From NCBI RefSeq assembly GCF_014697355.1, contig NZ_JACJRQ010000021.1, positions 80,198-144,197 on the forward strand: a stretch of 64,000 bases of DNA, read 5' to 3'. A program made the translations under genes and the position numbers. Shown here piece by piece: positions 53,251 through 62,615 of this stretch (positions are counted from its first letter, which is position 1; the number at the start of each line of letters is the position of its first letter). Source of the DNA: Nostoc calcicola FACHB-3891 (GTDB lineage Bacteria > Cyanobacteriota > Cyanobacteriia > Cyanobacteriales > Nostocaceae). The notes beneath the pieces are model-generated. The model made no database searches. It was not told the DNA's origin and was given only the letters and a program-made list of their open reading frames with translations.

Positions 53251-54057
53251 TTACTCATTAGTGGAAGAAGGCCTGCTGAAAACAGGAGATAAATAGGCAA
53301 CTAGGACGCCGATGAGAAACCCAGAAATATTACGAACTAGAGGTAACCAGTCGCTTGTGCGTGTCACTACTGGCCCGATACCAAAGGCAATAAACAAGAT
53401 TCCCCACAAAGGAGAGAAAATTAAAGCCCATTGCCAAGCAAAAACTTGTCCTTTTTCACGGGGTTGAGCTGCAAATCCACAAATTATCCCACCAATAACT
53501 GAAGTAATTAAGGTGAGAATCCACTGTTCTCGCGGTAGTCCGGGGACAACATTGCAACCACCCTTGAGTAAACAGCCTTTAACAGATTCTAAGGCTTGGA
53601 GAATGGCTTGGTCTTCGCCTTCTTCGCGTACAAAGTACAAATTACCAAACCTGGTTTGCAGTTCTATCCAGAAAGTCCGGGGCAAAAGTTCATAAACAGC
53701 ATCGCCGACACTAAAACTTAGGATGTTACCACCGCGAGAATCAGCAACTAGCAGAATACTTTTATCATCTAAACCCCAATAATTGATCACTGCCCGACCC
53801 GGAGTGCGGTCATATTGAGTCAATACTCGTAATTTCCAGCCGGTATCGGTTTCAAACTGCTCTAAATCTTTGACAAGTTTTTCTTCTTGCAGTTCAGGAA
53901 GAGATTTAGCTAAGTCTACAACTGGGGTAAAGGTCTTGGGAAGTAAGTCAGGATTGTCATAAGCCAGTGCTGGGGGAGAATGCATCACCCAAATTGACCC
54001 AGCCAGGAAAAATACTGCAATAGATACTAGGATTCGTCGCCAAAAACAAGACTGCAT
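53251..54057 (-). CDS. TPM-domain protein (TLP18.3-like)
   Basis: A 268-residue membrane-associated protein from the ATG at 54057 (MQSCFWRR), chosen because the longer frame uses TTG. It has a signal/anchor segment (ILVSIAVFFLAGSIWVM), a TPM domain about residues 50-160 (LEQFETDTGWKLRVLTQYDR) and three C-terminal membrane segments. Related plant TLP18.3 helps photosystem II repair; here the C-terminal helices differ, so the role is inferred. It stands apart from the following genes. Confidence 0.85.
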   Translation of the reverse strand: MQSCFWRRILVSIAVFFLAGSIWVMHSPPALAYDNPDLLPKTFTPVVDLAKSLPELQEEKLVKDLEQFETDTGWKLRVLTQYDRTPGRAVINYWGLDDKSILLVADSRGGNILSFSVGDAVYELLPRTFWIELQTRFGNLYFVREEGEDQAILQALESVKGCLLKGGCNVVPGLPREQWILTLITSVIGGIICGFAAQPREKGQVFAWQWALIFSPLWGILFIAFGIGPVVTRTSDWLPLVRNISGFLIGVLVAYLSPVFSRPSSTNE

Positions 54058-54196
54058 GGACGTTTTTATAGAAATATCAAAGGTAAAAGTGAACAAGTTG
54101 TTTTAAAAGAGTACTGGAAAAATCATACTTCTTTACACTTGTTCACTTTACTCTAATGTTAGGGATCAAAGCAAAGGGTTTTTGAGTATTGGGGAT

Positions 54197-54290
54197 CGGG
54201 CATAGGGTATGGGGCGTCGGGATGAGGGAGATGAAGGAGATGAGAGAGATGGGTAATTATCAATGCCCTATGCCCCATAGCCTATGCCCA
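54197..54290. repeat. Inverted GGGCATAGGG/CCCTATGCCC repeat
   Basis: GGGCATAGGGTATGGGG (about 54197) and its complement near the DUF948 stop (CCCTATGCCCCATAGCC) flank GAGATGAGG-like units. They can form a hairpin downstream of the DUF948 gene. Confidence 0.7.
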
Positions 54291-54293
54291 AAT

Positions 54294-54833
54294 TCAATCT
54301 TCATCATCAAAATCTGTTTCCCAGTTAGCAGGGTCGTTGTAACCCTCATTGGCGCGATAGGCTTCTGGTTTGATGCGGCGATCCTCTTGTCTGAATACTT
54401 CTCGTTCTCGCAACGTGAGTGGTGGTTTTTCATTGCTGGCGAGGCGATCGCTAATTCGTCTTGTTGGTTTTTGGCGTGTGAAGTTTCTCCAAGCTGCTTT
54501 GACGCCAACAACTATGCTGCGTGTACCTACTTGCAGATTTTGAGCTTGTTTTCTTGCAGTATCAAGGCTTTGGTCTACTTGTTTGACAACTTTACTGGCA
54601 CTTTTTACACCTTGACTGACATCATCACTTAAGTCAGTAATTTCTAAACCAGTGATGCGGATAGCATCTAGAGTAGGTGGTAGTTCTCGTGAGAGTGTGT
54701 CAAATAGCTTTTCTGCACTGCGAGCAGCGCGTGCTAACTCCTGCAAAGCCGGTATAGCCGCCACTAAAACCGCAGTTAAGCTTGTGGCGACTAAGAGTAA
54801 GGAAAGTCCCAACCAAAACAGGGGTTCAATCAC
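54294..54833 (-). CDS. DUF948-like membrane protein
   Basis: A 179-residue protein starting with GTG. One N-terminal membrane helix (LFWLGLSLLLVATSLTAVLV), then a long helical region (about 30-115) like DUF948 (EKLFDTLSRELPPTLDAIRI), and a charged tail ending in acidic residues. In cyanobacteria it commonly lies next to a YtxH gene, as here (11 bp downstream of it). Function unknown, perhaps membrane or envelope scaffolding. Confidence 0.8.
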   Translation of the reverse strand: MIEPLFWLGLSLLLVATSLTAVLVAAIPALQELARAARSAEKLFDTLSRELPPTLDAIRITGLEITDLSDDVSQGVKSASKVVKQVDQSLDTARKQAQNLQVGTRSIVVGVKAAWRNFTRQKPTRRISDRLASNEKPPLTLREREVFRQEDRRIKPEAYRANEGYNDPANWETDFDDED

Positions 54834-54844
54834 GGTTAGATCAT

Positions 54845-55195
54845 TTATAAGCGTTCTAATTGCTGGGGAAGAGAATCTGAGTCCTCAACAGATGTTTGCC
54901 GGTTCAAGACTTGGCTTTCCCGCTGACTAGCATCTACACCTGCGGCGATCGCTTCCCGTAATCTATCTAAAGTTTCATCCCAGTTTCGCAGTGCGCTGGC
55001 AGAAAGACGATCTGCCTGGATTTGCACACTTGTTGATATATCTTCTGCCAAGTCTGGGATAGCATTGGCAGATTTTTTCAATATTTTACGCGTTTCGCGC
55101 CCTGTGCGTGGAGCAGCCAGTAAACCGGCTAAAGCGCCGATAGTCGCTCCCAGCATCAAACCGCCAACAAATATTCCAGAACGATTATTAGACAT
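54845..55195 (-). CDS. YtxH-domain protein
   Basis: A 116-residue protein with a Gly/Ala-rich membrane segment (GIFVGGLMLGATIGALAGLL, about 6-25) followed by APRTGRETRKILKK, the YtxH signature. The rest is helical and charged. It is the first gene of a two-gene unit with the DUF948 gene. GGAG lies before the ATG. Function unknown; YtxH proteins in other bacteria are stress linked. Confidence 0.85.
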   Translation of the reverse strand: MSNNRSGIFVGGLMLGATIGALAGLLAAPRTGRETRKILKKSANAIPDLAEDISTSVQIQADRLSASALRNWDETLDRLREAIAAGVDASQRESQVLNRQTSVEDSDSLPQQLERL

Positions 55196-55659
55196 TTTAT
55201 TGTTTCTCTCCTTAGACCCATTTTAGGTGGGTTTCCCCCCCTTGCAAGACTTAAACAATTTTATCTATGTGCAATACGGTGCAAATCCAGCTACCATCTC
55301 AATTCAGCAGACAAGCGGCTTGAGTCCCTTGTTAAAGGTAGCTAAGCTTCGCTCACAGTCAGTAGTTACTATCCTGACAAAATATCAGCCACAAATGTTG
55401 CTTTTATTCTAAGAAATCAGAATTCAAAATTTTGCTGTCAATTCTGATTTCTGGATCGGGAGTTGCTCAATTGTCACCTTTTGTTAATTAATTCATCTAA
55501 GAAGGGAACAGGGAATAGGGAACAGGGAACAGTTTTTCCTATTTCCTGTCCCTGGAGGAAGTAAGAGACCCTTACAAATATCAAGTAGCAAGTTATGTGT
55601 TGGTTTTAAATCCCCATACATTACATTCTGTTCCCTCTTCCCCGTTAAGAGTTCCCTCT
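55196..55659. other. Non-coding region with GGGAACAG repeats
   Basis: About 460 bp. GGGAACAGGGAATAGGGAAC units are at about 55504-55532 with complementary CCCTGTTCC-like DNA further on. It includes the YtxH promoter. No gene. Confidence 0.5.
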
Positions 55660-55995
55660 TTAATTTGTGAGTGTTGTTTTCCCAGGTGTTAACCGTGGTC
55701 TCAAAAAATAACGCTGCCAGATTTGCCGCCCTAGCAAAATCAGACTGATAATTTGCTGGATTTGTTGAATTTGTATCTGTAGTGCTTGGTTTCTCTGCCG
55801 TAAGTTAGAAATGTTCTGCTGACTCAGATAAATATTTTCAGGTGCTTTATCTAGTGTTCCATGAGTACAAATTTCATAGGCGGTTAAGCTATCTGCTATA
55901 CATGCTAGTCGCTGCTTAAGTTGCCAAACTTGCCAAGCACCATACAGTAGTATCAACGAAATGAAGGTGTTAATTATGACGACTAGAATTACCAT
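55660..55995 (-). CDS. Hypothetical membrane-anchored helical protein
   Basis: A 111-residue protein with an N-terminal hydrophobic helix (VILVVIINTFISLILLYGAW) and a helical rest (about 30-95) with Gln-rich heptads (QALQIQIQQIQQIISLILLG). The C-end is basic. Not recognised; a small conserved membrane protein is plausible. No close partner. Confidence 0.65.
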   Translation of the reverse strand: MVILVVIINTFISLILLYGAWQVWQLKQRLACIADSLTAYEICTHGTLDKAPENIYLSQQNISNLRQRNQALQIQIQQIQQIISLILLGRQIWQRYFLRPRLTPGKTTLTN

Positions 55996-56763
55996 TGTTA
56001 ATATTGACTAATATCACATTTAAGAAATTGTTCTATGTAGTTAGGGATTGCAAAGGAATAATTATCCAATTTTGTGGGTTGAATATCTTGTTCGCCTTAG
56101 ATTATGGGCGAACATCAGTTTCTCAAACAATATGCTTGGGCTAATAACAATTGTAGGAAACGTTAGTAAGATTCTCTGCTTGTGAAAAATATTTTGGTTG
56201 CCGTGTTCCCAGGACGTATTCGATTCCAGCCTAACTGAACTGTAGTCAGTTAAGCTGATTCAGTTTTAGGTAAATCAACCTCATGGTTTTATAGCAAGTT
56301 GAGTGAGCCTTGCTCCTTCACTTACCCACTCTTGTAGCTGCAATAATTTAATGACTAAAAAATCGCCAATTTGCCAATTTTGTAACAAATACATATCCAC
56401 GCCTCGCAAAACCACAGCTACAATTGCCTTAGATTCACGACTTGGTATGCTCCCATCAACCTGTACGATCGATACGCGCCATCATCACTATGTTCCTCTC
56501 CTTAATCAATTTCGGACTTTGACGGCACATCATCACAATGGTATAGTTGCTTGATGCAGATGGTGAGAGACTGCACTATATTTTCTACCAAAGAGACACC
56601 CTAGCATCGCTTCGTATCTTGGTGCTTTTACCTTTAGCAGTTTTGCAGCCCGTGGCGTGAAGCTACATTTCACCTGCAAAAACCTTGTTTGCTGAATTCT
56701 GAATTCTGAATTCTTGAACAATAATGATTATCTTTGTTTTTATGCATCCAGTAGGAGATGAGG
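55996..56763. promoter_or_regulatory. Non-coding region before the metal-binding lipoprotein gene
   Basis: About 770 bp. A plus-strand frame (56303-56554) has no family likeness and no ribosome-binding site. GAATTCT heptamers are at 56694-56715 and a Zur/Fur-like operator follows them directly. No other features. Confidence 0.45.
56720..56732 (+). promoter_or_regulatory. Zur/Fur-type operator (predicted)
   Basis: AATAATGATTATC contains the perfect 11-bp palindrome ATAATGATTAT and matches a GATAATGATTATC-type box in 12 of 13 positions. It is 32 bp before the assigned start, a position fitting repression of the metal-binding protein gene by a Fur-family regulator when metal is plentiful. Confidence 0.6.
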
Positions 56764-57747
56764 ATGTCAAAAAAATCACCACGAAATAATTTATTACGAG
56801 GTATTCTTGTTGGATTGACGATTGGATTTGTTGGGTGCCAAAATCAAGCTGCAAGAACTACATTTACTCAGACTACCACCCAGGTAAATGAAAATCTTCC
56901 CCAAGTTGTAGCAACTACAAGCGTACTCTGTGACTTAACCAGACAAGTTGCTGGGAACACAGTTAACCTCACATGTTTGATTTCCCCTACTGCCAATCCC
57001 AAAACTTATAAACCAAAACCGGAAGATCGTAAAGCTATTGAGCAAGCTAATCTGATTTTCTATACTGGTTACAATTTTGAGCCAAATCTGATCGAGTTAA
57101 TTAAAGGGACTAAAAATTCTGCGCCGAAAATAGCGATCGCCCAAGTTGCAGTACCTAAGCCACAAAAATTTCGGGAAGGTGGTAAAGCAGTAACCGATCC
57201 TCATGTTTGGCACAATGCTAAGAATGCGATCGAGATGGTAAAGGTAATTAATAGTAACTTGAGAAAATTAGCACCTAGCGATCGAGAAGTTTATACCAGC
57301 AATACCAAAAAAATCACAAATGAACTCACTCAACTAGATAGCTGGATTAAATCAACAATTGCAAGTATTCCTGATAAACAACGCAAATTAGTTACCACAT
57401 CTGATGCATTTGGTTATTATGCTAAAGCCTACGGTATTTCATTAGCAGGGGGAATGGAAGGTATTAACAGTAGGGAAAAACTGACAACTACACGAGTAAG
57501 CAATTTGGCTAAAAATATTAAACAAGCTAAAGTGCCAAGAATTTTTCCGGAAGTTGCAATTAACCCTAATTTGATTGAATCTGTAGCCGAAGAAGCTAAG
57601 GTGAAAATTTCTGACAGAAAGCTGTATTCTGAAGAACTTGGAGAAGCTGGAGGCGAAGCAGATACTTATCAGAAAATGATGATTGCTAATACACGCACAA
57701 TTGTCGAAGGTTTAGGAGGAACGTATTTGATGTTTCAAGCAAAATAA
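56764..57747 (+). CDS. Metal ABC transporter substrate-binding lipoprotein (ZnuA/MntC family), orphan
   Basis: A 327-residue periplasmic binding protein with a lipobox (IGFVGC, about residue 23). Family cluster A-I motifs are visible: SVLCDLTRQVAG, DPHVWHN with a His ligand, DAFGYYAKAYGI, and PEVAINPNLIES with a Glu. The usual first His ligand (DPHxYEP) is replaced: the protein reads NPKTYKPKPED. A His-poor acidic end is present. No permease or ATPase gene is adjacent. AGGAG precedes the ATG at 56764; Met at 56758 is too close. The metal is likely zinc or manganese, unproven. Confidence 0.87.
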   Translation: MSKKSPRNNLLRGILVGLTIGFVGCQNQAARTTFTQTTTQVNENLPQVVATTSVLCDLTRQVAGNTVNLTCLISPTANPKTYKPKPEDRKAIEQANLIFYTGYNFEPNLIELIKGTKNSAPKIAIAQVAVPKPQKFREGGKAVTDPHVWHNAKNAIEMVKVINSNLRKLAPSDREVYTSNTKKITNELTQLDSWIKSTIASIPDKQRKLVTTSDAFGYYAKAYGISLAGGMEGINSREKLTTTRVSNLAKNIKQAKVPRIFPEVAINPNLIESVAEEAKVKISDRKLYSEELGEAGGEADTYQKMMIANTRTIVEGLGGTYLMFQAK

Positions 57748-57867
57748 CTGTGGCGAAATCTCAAGTTTTTTAATGTTTCTAACAACAGTTGTAGGGGCGT
57801 ACAGAGGTACGTCCCTACTTGTTTTACAACTGAATTCTGAATTCTGAATTCTGACTCCTGCTGTAAA
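57748..57867. terminator. Convergent-gene gap with palindrome and GAATTCT repeats
   Basis: The hairpin GTAGGGGCGTAC...GTACGTCCCTAC (57791-57818) and GAATTCTGAATTCTGAATTC (57832-57852) fill the gap between the converging lipoprotein and HlyD genes. The hairpin may end both transcripts. Confidence 0.6.
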
Positions 57868-59436
57868 TTAACGTACCTCTTTGAGAGTGTCAACTTGCTT
57901 GGTAAATAATTCCGTGAATAGACTCAGCACAGTTCGTTCTTCCCGCACTTTGATATTGGCACTGATAGACATCCCTGACTGTAAAGTGACGCTTTTACCC
58001 TTAATAACTAAGGATTGTCGATCTAAATGGATTTTTGCCGGAAATCGATAAAACTGATGTGTTTGATCTGGTGGTAATGCGTCTGAACCTATTCCGATTA
58101 CTTCTCCTTTGATATCGCCAAACTCGCTGTAAGGAAAAGAATCAATTCTGACATCTACTTTCATGCCTTTTCGCACAAAACCTATATCTTTGTTTGTGAT
58201 GAAGACTTCACCGATATAATTTTCATTTGGTACAATTTGCAGCATTTTTGTAGTTGGATTTGCGACAAATCCAGGATTTTTGGCTTGCAAATCGAAAACT
58301 GTTCCGGATACTGGTGCGCGGAGTTCTTGATATTTTACGTTTAACTCTGTTTGGGAGATTTTACTATTGACATCTGCTAAACGTTGCTCATTATCTAGCA
58401 CAACTTTCATGAATTGGCTATCGATTTCGGCAATACGTTTTTTGTTATCAGCTATTTTATCCAAAACGTTTTTGTCAGTGATAGCTACTGTATTGTTTGC
58501 CTCTTGCTGTCCTTTTTCAATATCGAACTGGAGACGTTTCAGTTCTTCACCTAATTGCGCTACTTCTGCTGTGCGGTTTTGTACTTCTTGTTGTTGATTG
58601 AGATACTGAAGCTGAGAAATGCCACCTTCTTCTGAAAGAATTTTGAGTTTATCTAAAATTCTTTGTTGAATAGCTAAACTTGATTTACTATCTTCGAGTT
58701 TAACTTGAGTTTGAGTCAGTTGTTTCCTGGTTTTTTCTACTTCTAACCGTGCAGCATAGGAACGAGAATCTAATTCTTGCTTGGCAACTTGTAGACGTTG
58801 TTGTTCATCAATTCCAAGTGCATAATCTTGTCCGGAATTTCTTAACTGAGTCCGCAACAAATCATTTTCTGCTACTAAGGATGCCCGATTTTTCAATAAA
58901 AAAGCAGTTTCTGGTGGCAAGTTACTACGCAGAAATAATAGTTCTGATGTGGTACCAGTACTTGCTCCCAACAGTCGGCGATAAATTTGGTTTTCTTTAG
59001 TTAATGCAACACGAATTTTATTTAAAGAATTTAATTCAGCAACAGAGGCAATGGAATCAAAAGTTAGCAGCAAATCTCCTTCCTTAACTTCTTGTCCATC
59101 TTTTACATAAAGCGCTTTCACTACTCCACTTACAGGGGCTTGAACTTCTTTAACTGTTCCTTCCGGTTTTAGTTGCCCTGTTGCTGGTACTACTTGCTCA
59201 ATTTTGGCAAAATAAGTCCAAGCTATGCCAAAACAGGCTAAGGCCATTAAGGTCACCATAATTGTACGTGACCAAACTGGAGATTGACGCAAAATAACGG
59301 ACTGCTCAAATTCTTGAGGATTTGAGCTAATTAGAGATTCTGGAGTAGCTTTTTGTTGTTTTGTCACAACTCGTGAATCTTGTTTTGCTCCGTTTTTATA
59401 ATTACCGTTGGTGTGATTTCCATTAAGTTGAGTCAT
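57868..59436 (-). CDS. HlyD-family type I secretion adaptor
   Basis: A 522-residue membrane-fusion protein from the ATG at 59436 (MTQLNGNHTNG); an upstream GTG frame runs through a repeat and is not used. It has a cytoplasmic Asn/Lys-rich N-terminus, one membrane helix (IMVTLMALACFGIAWTYF, about 58-75), a lipoyl-like barrel (TVKEVQAPVSGVVKALYVKD), a long coiled-coil hairpin (about 150-345) and the C-terminal barrel (GTVFDLQAKNPGFVANP). It pairs with the ABC transporter upstream to span the periplasm to a TolC-like pore, not encoded here. Confidence 0.93.
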   Translation of the reverse strand: MTQLNGNHTNGNYKNGAKQDSRVVTKQQKATPESLISSNPQEFEQSVILRQSPVWSRTIMVTLMALACFGIAWTYFAKIEQVVPATGQLKPEGTVKEVQAPVSGVVKALYVKDGQEVKEGDLLLTFDSIASVAELNSLNKIRVALTKENQIYRRLLGASTGTTSELLFLRSNLPPETAFLLKNRASLVAENDLLRTQLRNSGQDYALGIDEQQRLQVAKQELDSRSYAARLEVEKTRKQLTQTQVKLEDSKSSLAIQQRILDKLKILSEEGGISQLQYLNQQQEVQNRTAEVAQLGEELKRLQFDIEKGQQEANNTVAITDKNVLDKIADNKKRIAEIDSQFMKVVLDNEQRLADVNSKISQTELNVKYQELRAPVSGTVFDLQAKNPGFVANPTTKMLQIVPNENYIGEVFITNKDIGFVRKGMKVDVRIDSFPYSEFGDIKGEVIGIGSDALPPDQTHQFYRFPAKIHLDRQSLVIKGKSVTLQSGMSISANIKVREERTVLSLFTELFTKQVDTLKEVR

Positions 59437-59486
59437 AGTGATTTTGGATTTTGGATTTTGAATTTTGGATTGAAAAAGAAATTTTT

Positions 59487-59527
59487 GTAGGGTGGACACT
59501 GTTTATCGATACTGGTGTCCACCCTAC
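59487..59527. terminator. Hairpin between the secretion genes
   Basis: A 13-bp perfect stem GTAGGGTGGACAC/GTGTCCACCCTAC lies in the 173-bp gap between the ABC and HlyD genes. It may weaken read-through or arise from the same dispersed hairpin family. Confidence 0.6.
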
Positions 59528-59609
59528 GGTTATTGCTGAATTCTGATTTCGGAATTCAGAATTGTGAATTCTGTTAGCGCAGCGGGATGTAGCCCATTGT
59601 GACTCCTGT

Positions 59610-62600
59610 TCATAAATTAACTTCTTGTTGCTGATACAAGTAGTAATAATGACCTTTAGCAGCCATTAATTCTTGATGGCTACCTTGTTCTATAACCCTG
59701 CTGTTATCCATGACAACGATGATGTCTGCATTACTGACGGTGTTCAATCTGTGGGTAATAAAAAAGACTGTATCACCCTTGAATGCTCTGGCTAAGTTAA
59801 GACATATTTGTCGCTCTGTGGGATAATCTAATGCGCTGGTTGCTTCATCTAAAACTAGTAATTTTGGTCGTTGTAAAACAGAACGGGCGATCGCAATTCT
59901 TTGTCGTTGTCCACCAGAAAGTGCAGAACCACGTTCTCCCACCCGCGTGTTGTAACCGTTGGGCAAGTTCATGATAAATTCGTGGGCACACGCTACCTGA
60001 GCTGCTTGGATAATTTCTTCGGTTGTTGCATCGGGATTTGTCAAGGCAATATTTTCTTGAACGCTGCCGTCAAACAACAATGTTTCTTGGGGAACTACAC
60101 CAATTTGTCGTCGCAGTGAATAAAGTTCTACTTTGGCAATATCGTAACCATCAATCAAAATTCTGCCGGACTCGGTTTCATAAAGTCTCAGCAATAATTT
60201 CATCATCGTACTTTTACCAGAGCCACTTTGCCCGACAATGCCAACAAATTTTCCGGGAGCAAATTCGAGGTTGACATTAGAAAGTTGTAGAGGCCCAGTG
60301 GTGCCAAATCGGAAGGAAACATTTTCGTATTTGACTGCTCCGGTAATTGTCGGTAAGGGTATATTGTAGCGGTCTGTTTCTGCTTCTTCTGGTGTATCAA
60401 CAATATCGCTCAAACGTTCTATGGACAAGGCAGTTTCTTGGAAGCTTTGCCAAAGTTGAGCTAAGCGCAATATTGGGCTGGTAACGTAACCGGATATGAT
60501 TCTGAAGGCGATTAATTCACCTAAAGTTAATTCTTGTTGGAGTACTAAATAAGCTCCTACCCACAAAACTAGTAAACTGCTGAGTTTGTTGAGGAAGTTA
60601 CTGGTAGAGTTGGCAAGGGTAGAGGTGACGACTGTTTTAAAACCAGCAGCGACAAAACGAGCATAACGCTCTTGCCAGGAAAAGCGCGATCGCAATTCGA
60701 TATTCTGCGCTTTTACCGTTTGAATTCCTGACATCACCTCCACTAAATAAGATTGAGTTTCGGAGTTGCGTTCAGCTTTGCCACGTAATTGTCTGCTAAT
60801 CGTAGGAGATGCTATTAGGGTAATAATCACAAATACGGGAATTGTGCTTAAACCTACCAAGGTGAGTTGCCAACTATAAATCAGCATCACACCGATATAA
60901 ACCACGGAAAACAGAGCATCTAACCCGACTGTTAAAGCAGTACCGGTGAGAAATTGCCGGATGTTTTCTAGTTCGTTAATCCGAGTAGAAAGTTCACCCA
61001 CCGGTCGCTTTTCAAAATAGCGCAGTGGTAGACGTAATAAGTGGTCAATAATTTCCGAACCTAAACCCATATCGATGCGATTTGTCGTATCGACAAATAA
61101 GTAGGTTCGTAAGGTAGTTAACACTGCTTCAAATAGCCCGACTACTAATAGTAAAACTCCTAAAATATGTAGGGTACCAATACTATTTTGCGTGATAACT
61201 TTGTCGATAATTAACTGCACTACCAAGGGATTTGCTAATGCTGCTAACTGTACGAAAAAGGAAGCGATAAATACTTCTATGAGTACTCGACGATAGCGTG
61301 ACAAATAAGGGATAAACCACCGCAAACCAAAACGTTCTTGAGGTGTTTCTTTGGTAGCTGTGAGCAGTAATACCCTAACTTGTGGCGGAAAATTGGTGGG
61401 GTCGGTATCTAATTGTTCAATAAATTCAGCGGGTTTGCAGCGGACAATTCCTTGGGATGGTACACCCACAACCATAGTGTTGGCGTCGGTTTCATATAAA
61501 ACGGCATAATTATCGGCATAGCGAATTAATGCTGGTGTCGGAATCCGCGTCACTGAGGCCACGGGCAGATCTACAAGTTGCGCCTTGAGTCCAATTAACT
61601 CTGCTAGGTAAGCGATCGCTGGAAAGGAAATATTACCCTGACGTTTAATTTGCTCGTTTAAAATGCGGCGAACTACTTCCCGACGAAACGGCATTTCTAA
61701 GTGTTTCGCAAGCATTTGAAAGCAGGCGAAGGCTGTATTTAATTCTCCTTTACCACTAAAAAATGGGTATTTTATGTTTTTTGCCGAACTTTTTGAAGTC
61801 TGGTCGGTTGTTTGTGGTAGGACTATTTCATCTGATGCGTAGGGAATATCTAGTCGGTCTTGGCTATGTGATTGGGTGTCGCTGACTACAAGTTCAAGAG
61901 GTCGAGTATCTTGCAAGATCAAAGTTGAGGGACTTAGACCTACCAAACGTGCGGGAGTTCGGCCGACAACTTGGATTTTGTCGTTGTCCTCTGATTCTAG
62001 TCGATCGCCAACGGCAAAATTCGTCACGGTACCCCCACCACTGACAAACCAAACGCGTTCGCTATCGAGTTGGTCGAATGGAGTTTTACCTGGGGTGAGA
62101 TACTGGATTGTGGCTTCTGGTAAAGCTGTTTGTGTTAATTCTTTGAGATTTAATGTGGCGATCGCTTGCTTTTGCCAGTACGAGCTGAGAATATCGAAAA
62201 CTTCCACCAAATTACTGCGGTTTTTCCGAGCCTCGGCAAAAGCTGGGTATGCTTCTAAAAGCTGAAAATATGCTGCTGCACTCAAGGTTAAACATACTAC
62301 TTCGGTGGAGGCGATCGCAGTTTCACAAGGAACATCCCGCAATAAACCAATTTCACCGATGATTTCCCCTGGTTGCAGTAATTTCAAGGTGATGGGGATT
62401 TGCGTCTGGGGTTCGTATCCCAACAGCCGCACTTGTCCTTCATAAATTATGGTGATGTGTTCCGGCAGACTTTCTTTGCCGATGAGTTTTTGACCCAACC
62501 GATAGCGCCAAGCTTGCAGTTGTTGGGATATCTTGGCGATCGCTTCATCCGGTAAGCGATCGAACCCTTCTAGGGTAGTGAGAAATTCGGGAAAAGTGTT

Positions 62601-62615
62601 CTTAATATAAGTCAT
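59610..62615 (-). CDS. cNMP-binding, C39-like ABC exporter (HlyB/HetC-like)
   Basis: A 1001-residue type I secretion ABC protein. Domains: cyclic-nucleotide-binding fold 12-125 (LQPGEIIGEIGLLRDVPCET), a linker, a C39 peptidase-like domain 283-420, a six-helix membrane domain about 440-730 and an ATPase about 755-1000 (Walker A GQSGSGKSTM, signature LSGGQRQRIAIARS, Walker B LLVLDEATSALD, His loop ITHR). In the C39 domain the Cys position aligns with Thr294 (LNTAFAC) and the His position with Asn369, so it should bind but not cut the substrate. HetC has a similar layout. Confidence 0.93.
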   Translation of the reverse strand: MTYIKNTFPEFLTTLEGFDRLPDEAIAKISQQLQAWRYRLGQKLIGKESLPEHITIIYEGQVRLLGYEPQTQIPITLKLLQPGEIIGEIGLLRDVPCETAIASTEVVCLTLSAAAYFQLLEAYPAFAEARKNRSNLVEVFDILSSYWQKQAIATLNLKELTQTALPEATIQYLTPGKTPFDQLDSERVWFVSGGGTVTNFAVGDRLESEDNDKIQVVGRTPARLVGLSPSTLILQDTRPLELVVSDTQSHSQDRLDIPYASDEIVLPQTTDQTSKSSAKNIKYPFFSGKGELNTAFACFQMLAKHLEMPFRREVVRRILNEQIKRQGNISFPAIAYLAELIGLKAQLVDLPVASVTRIPTPALIRYADNYAVLYETDANTMVVGVPSQGIVRCKPAEFIEQLDTDPTNFPPQVRVLLLTATKETPQERFGLRWFIPYLSRYRRVLIEVFIASFFVQLAALANPLVVQLIIDKVITQNSIGTLHILGVLLLVVGLFEAVLTTLRTYLFVDTTNRIDMGLGSEIIDHLLRLPLRYFEKRPVGELSTRINELENIRQFLTGTALTVGLDALFSVVYIGVMLIYSWQLTLVGLSTIPVFVIITLIASPTISRQLRGKAERNSETQSYLVEVMSGIQTVKAQNIELRSRFSWQERYARFVAAGFKTVVTSTLANSTSNFLNKLSSLLVLWVGAYLVLQQELTLGELIAFRIISGYVTSPILRLAQLWQSFQETALSIERLSDIVDTPEEAETDRYNIPLPTITGAVKYENVSFRFGTTGPLQLSNVNLEFAPGKFVGIVGQSGSGKSTMMKLLLRLYETESGRILIDGYDIAKVELYSLRRQIGVVPQETLLFDGSVQENIALTNPDATTEEIIQAAQVACAHEFIMNLPNGYNTRVGERGSALSGGQRQRIAIARSVLQRPKLLVLDEATSALDYPTERQICLNLARAFKGDTVFFITHRLNTVSNADIIVVMDNSRVIEQGSHQELMAAKGHYYYLYQQQEVNL

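Noticed and set aside
56200..56240. TTCGATTCC motif as part of a tRNA
   Set aside because: No acceptor stem or anticodon arm can be built around it.
56303..56554. 83-residue frame upstream of the metal-binding lipoprotein
   Set aside because: His/Thr-rich with no family likeness and no ribosome site; probably chance.
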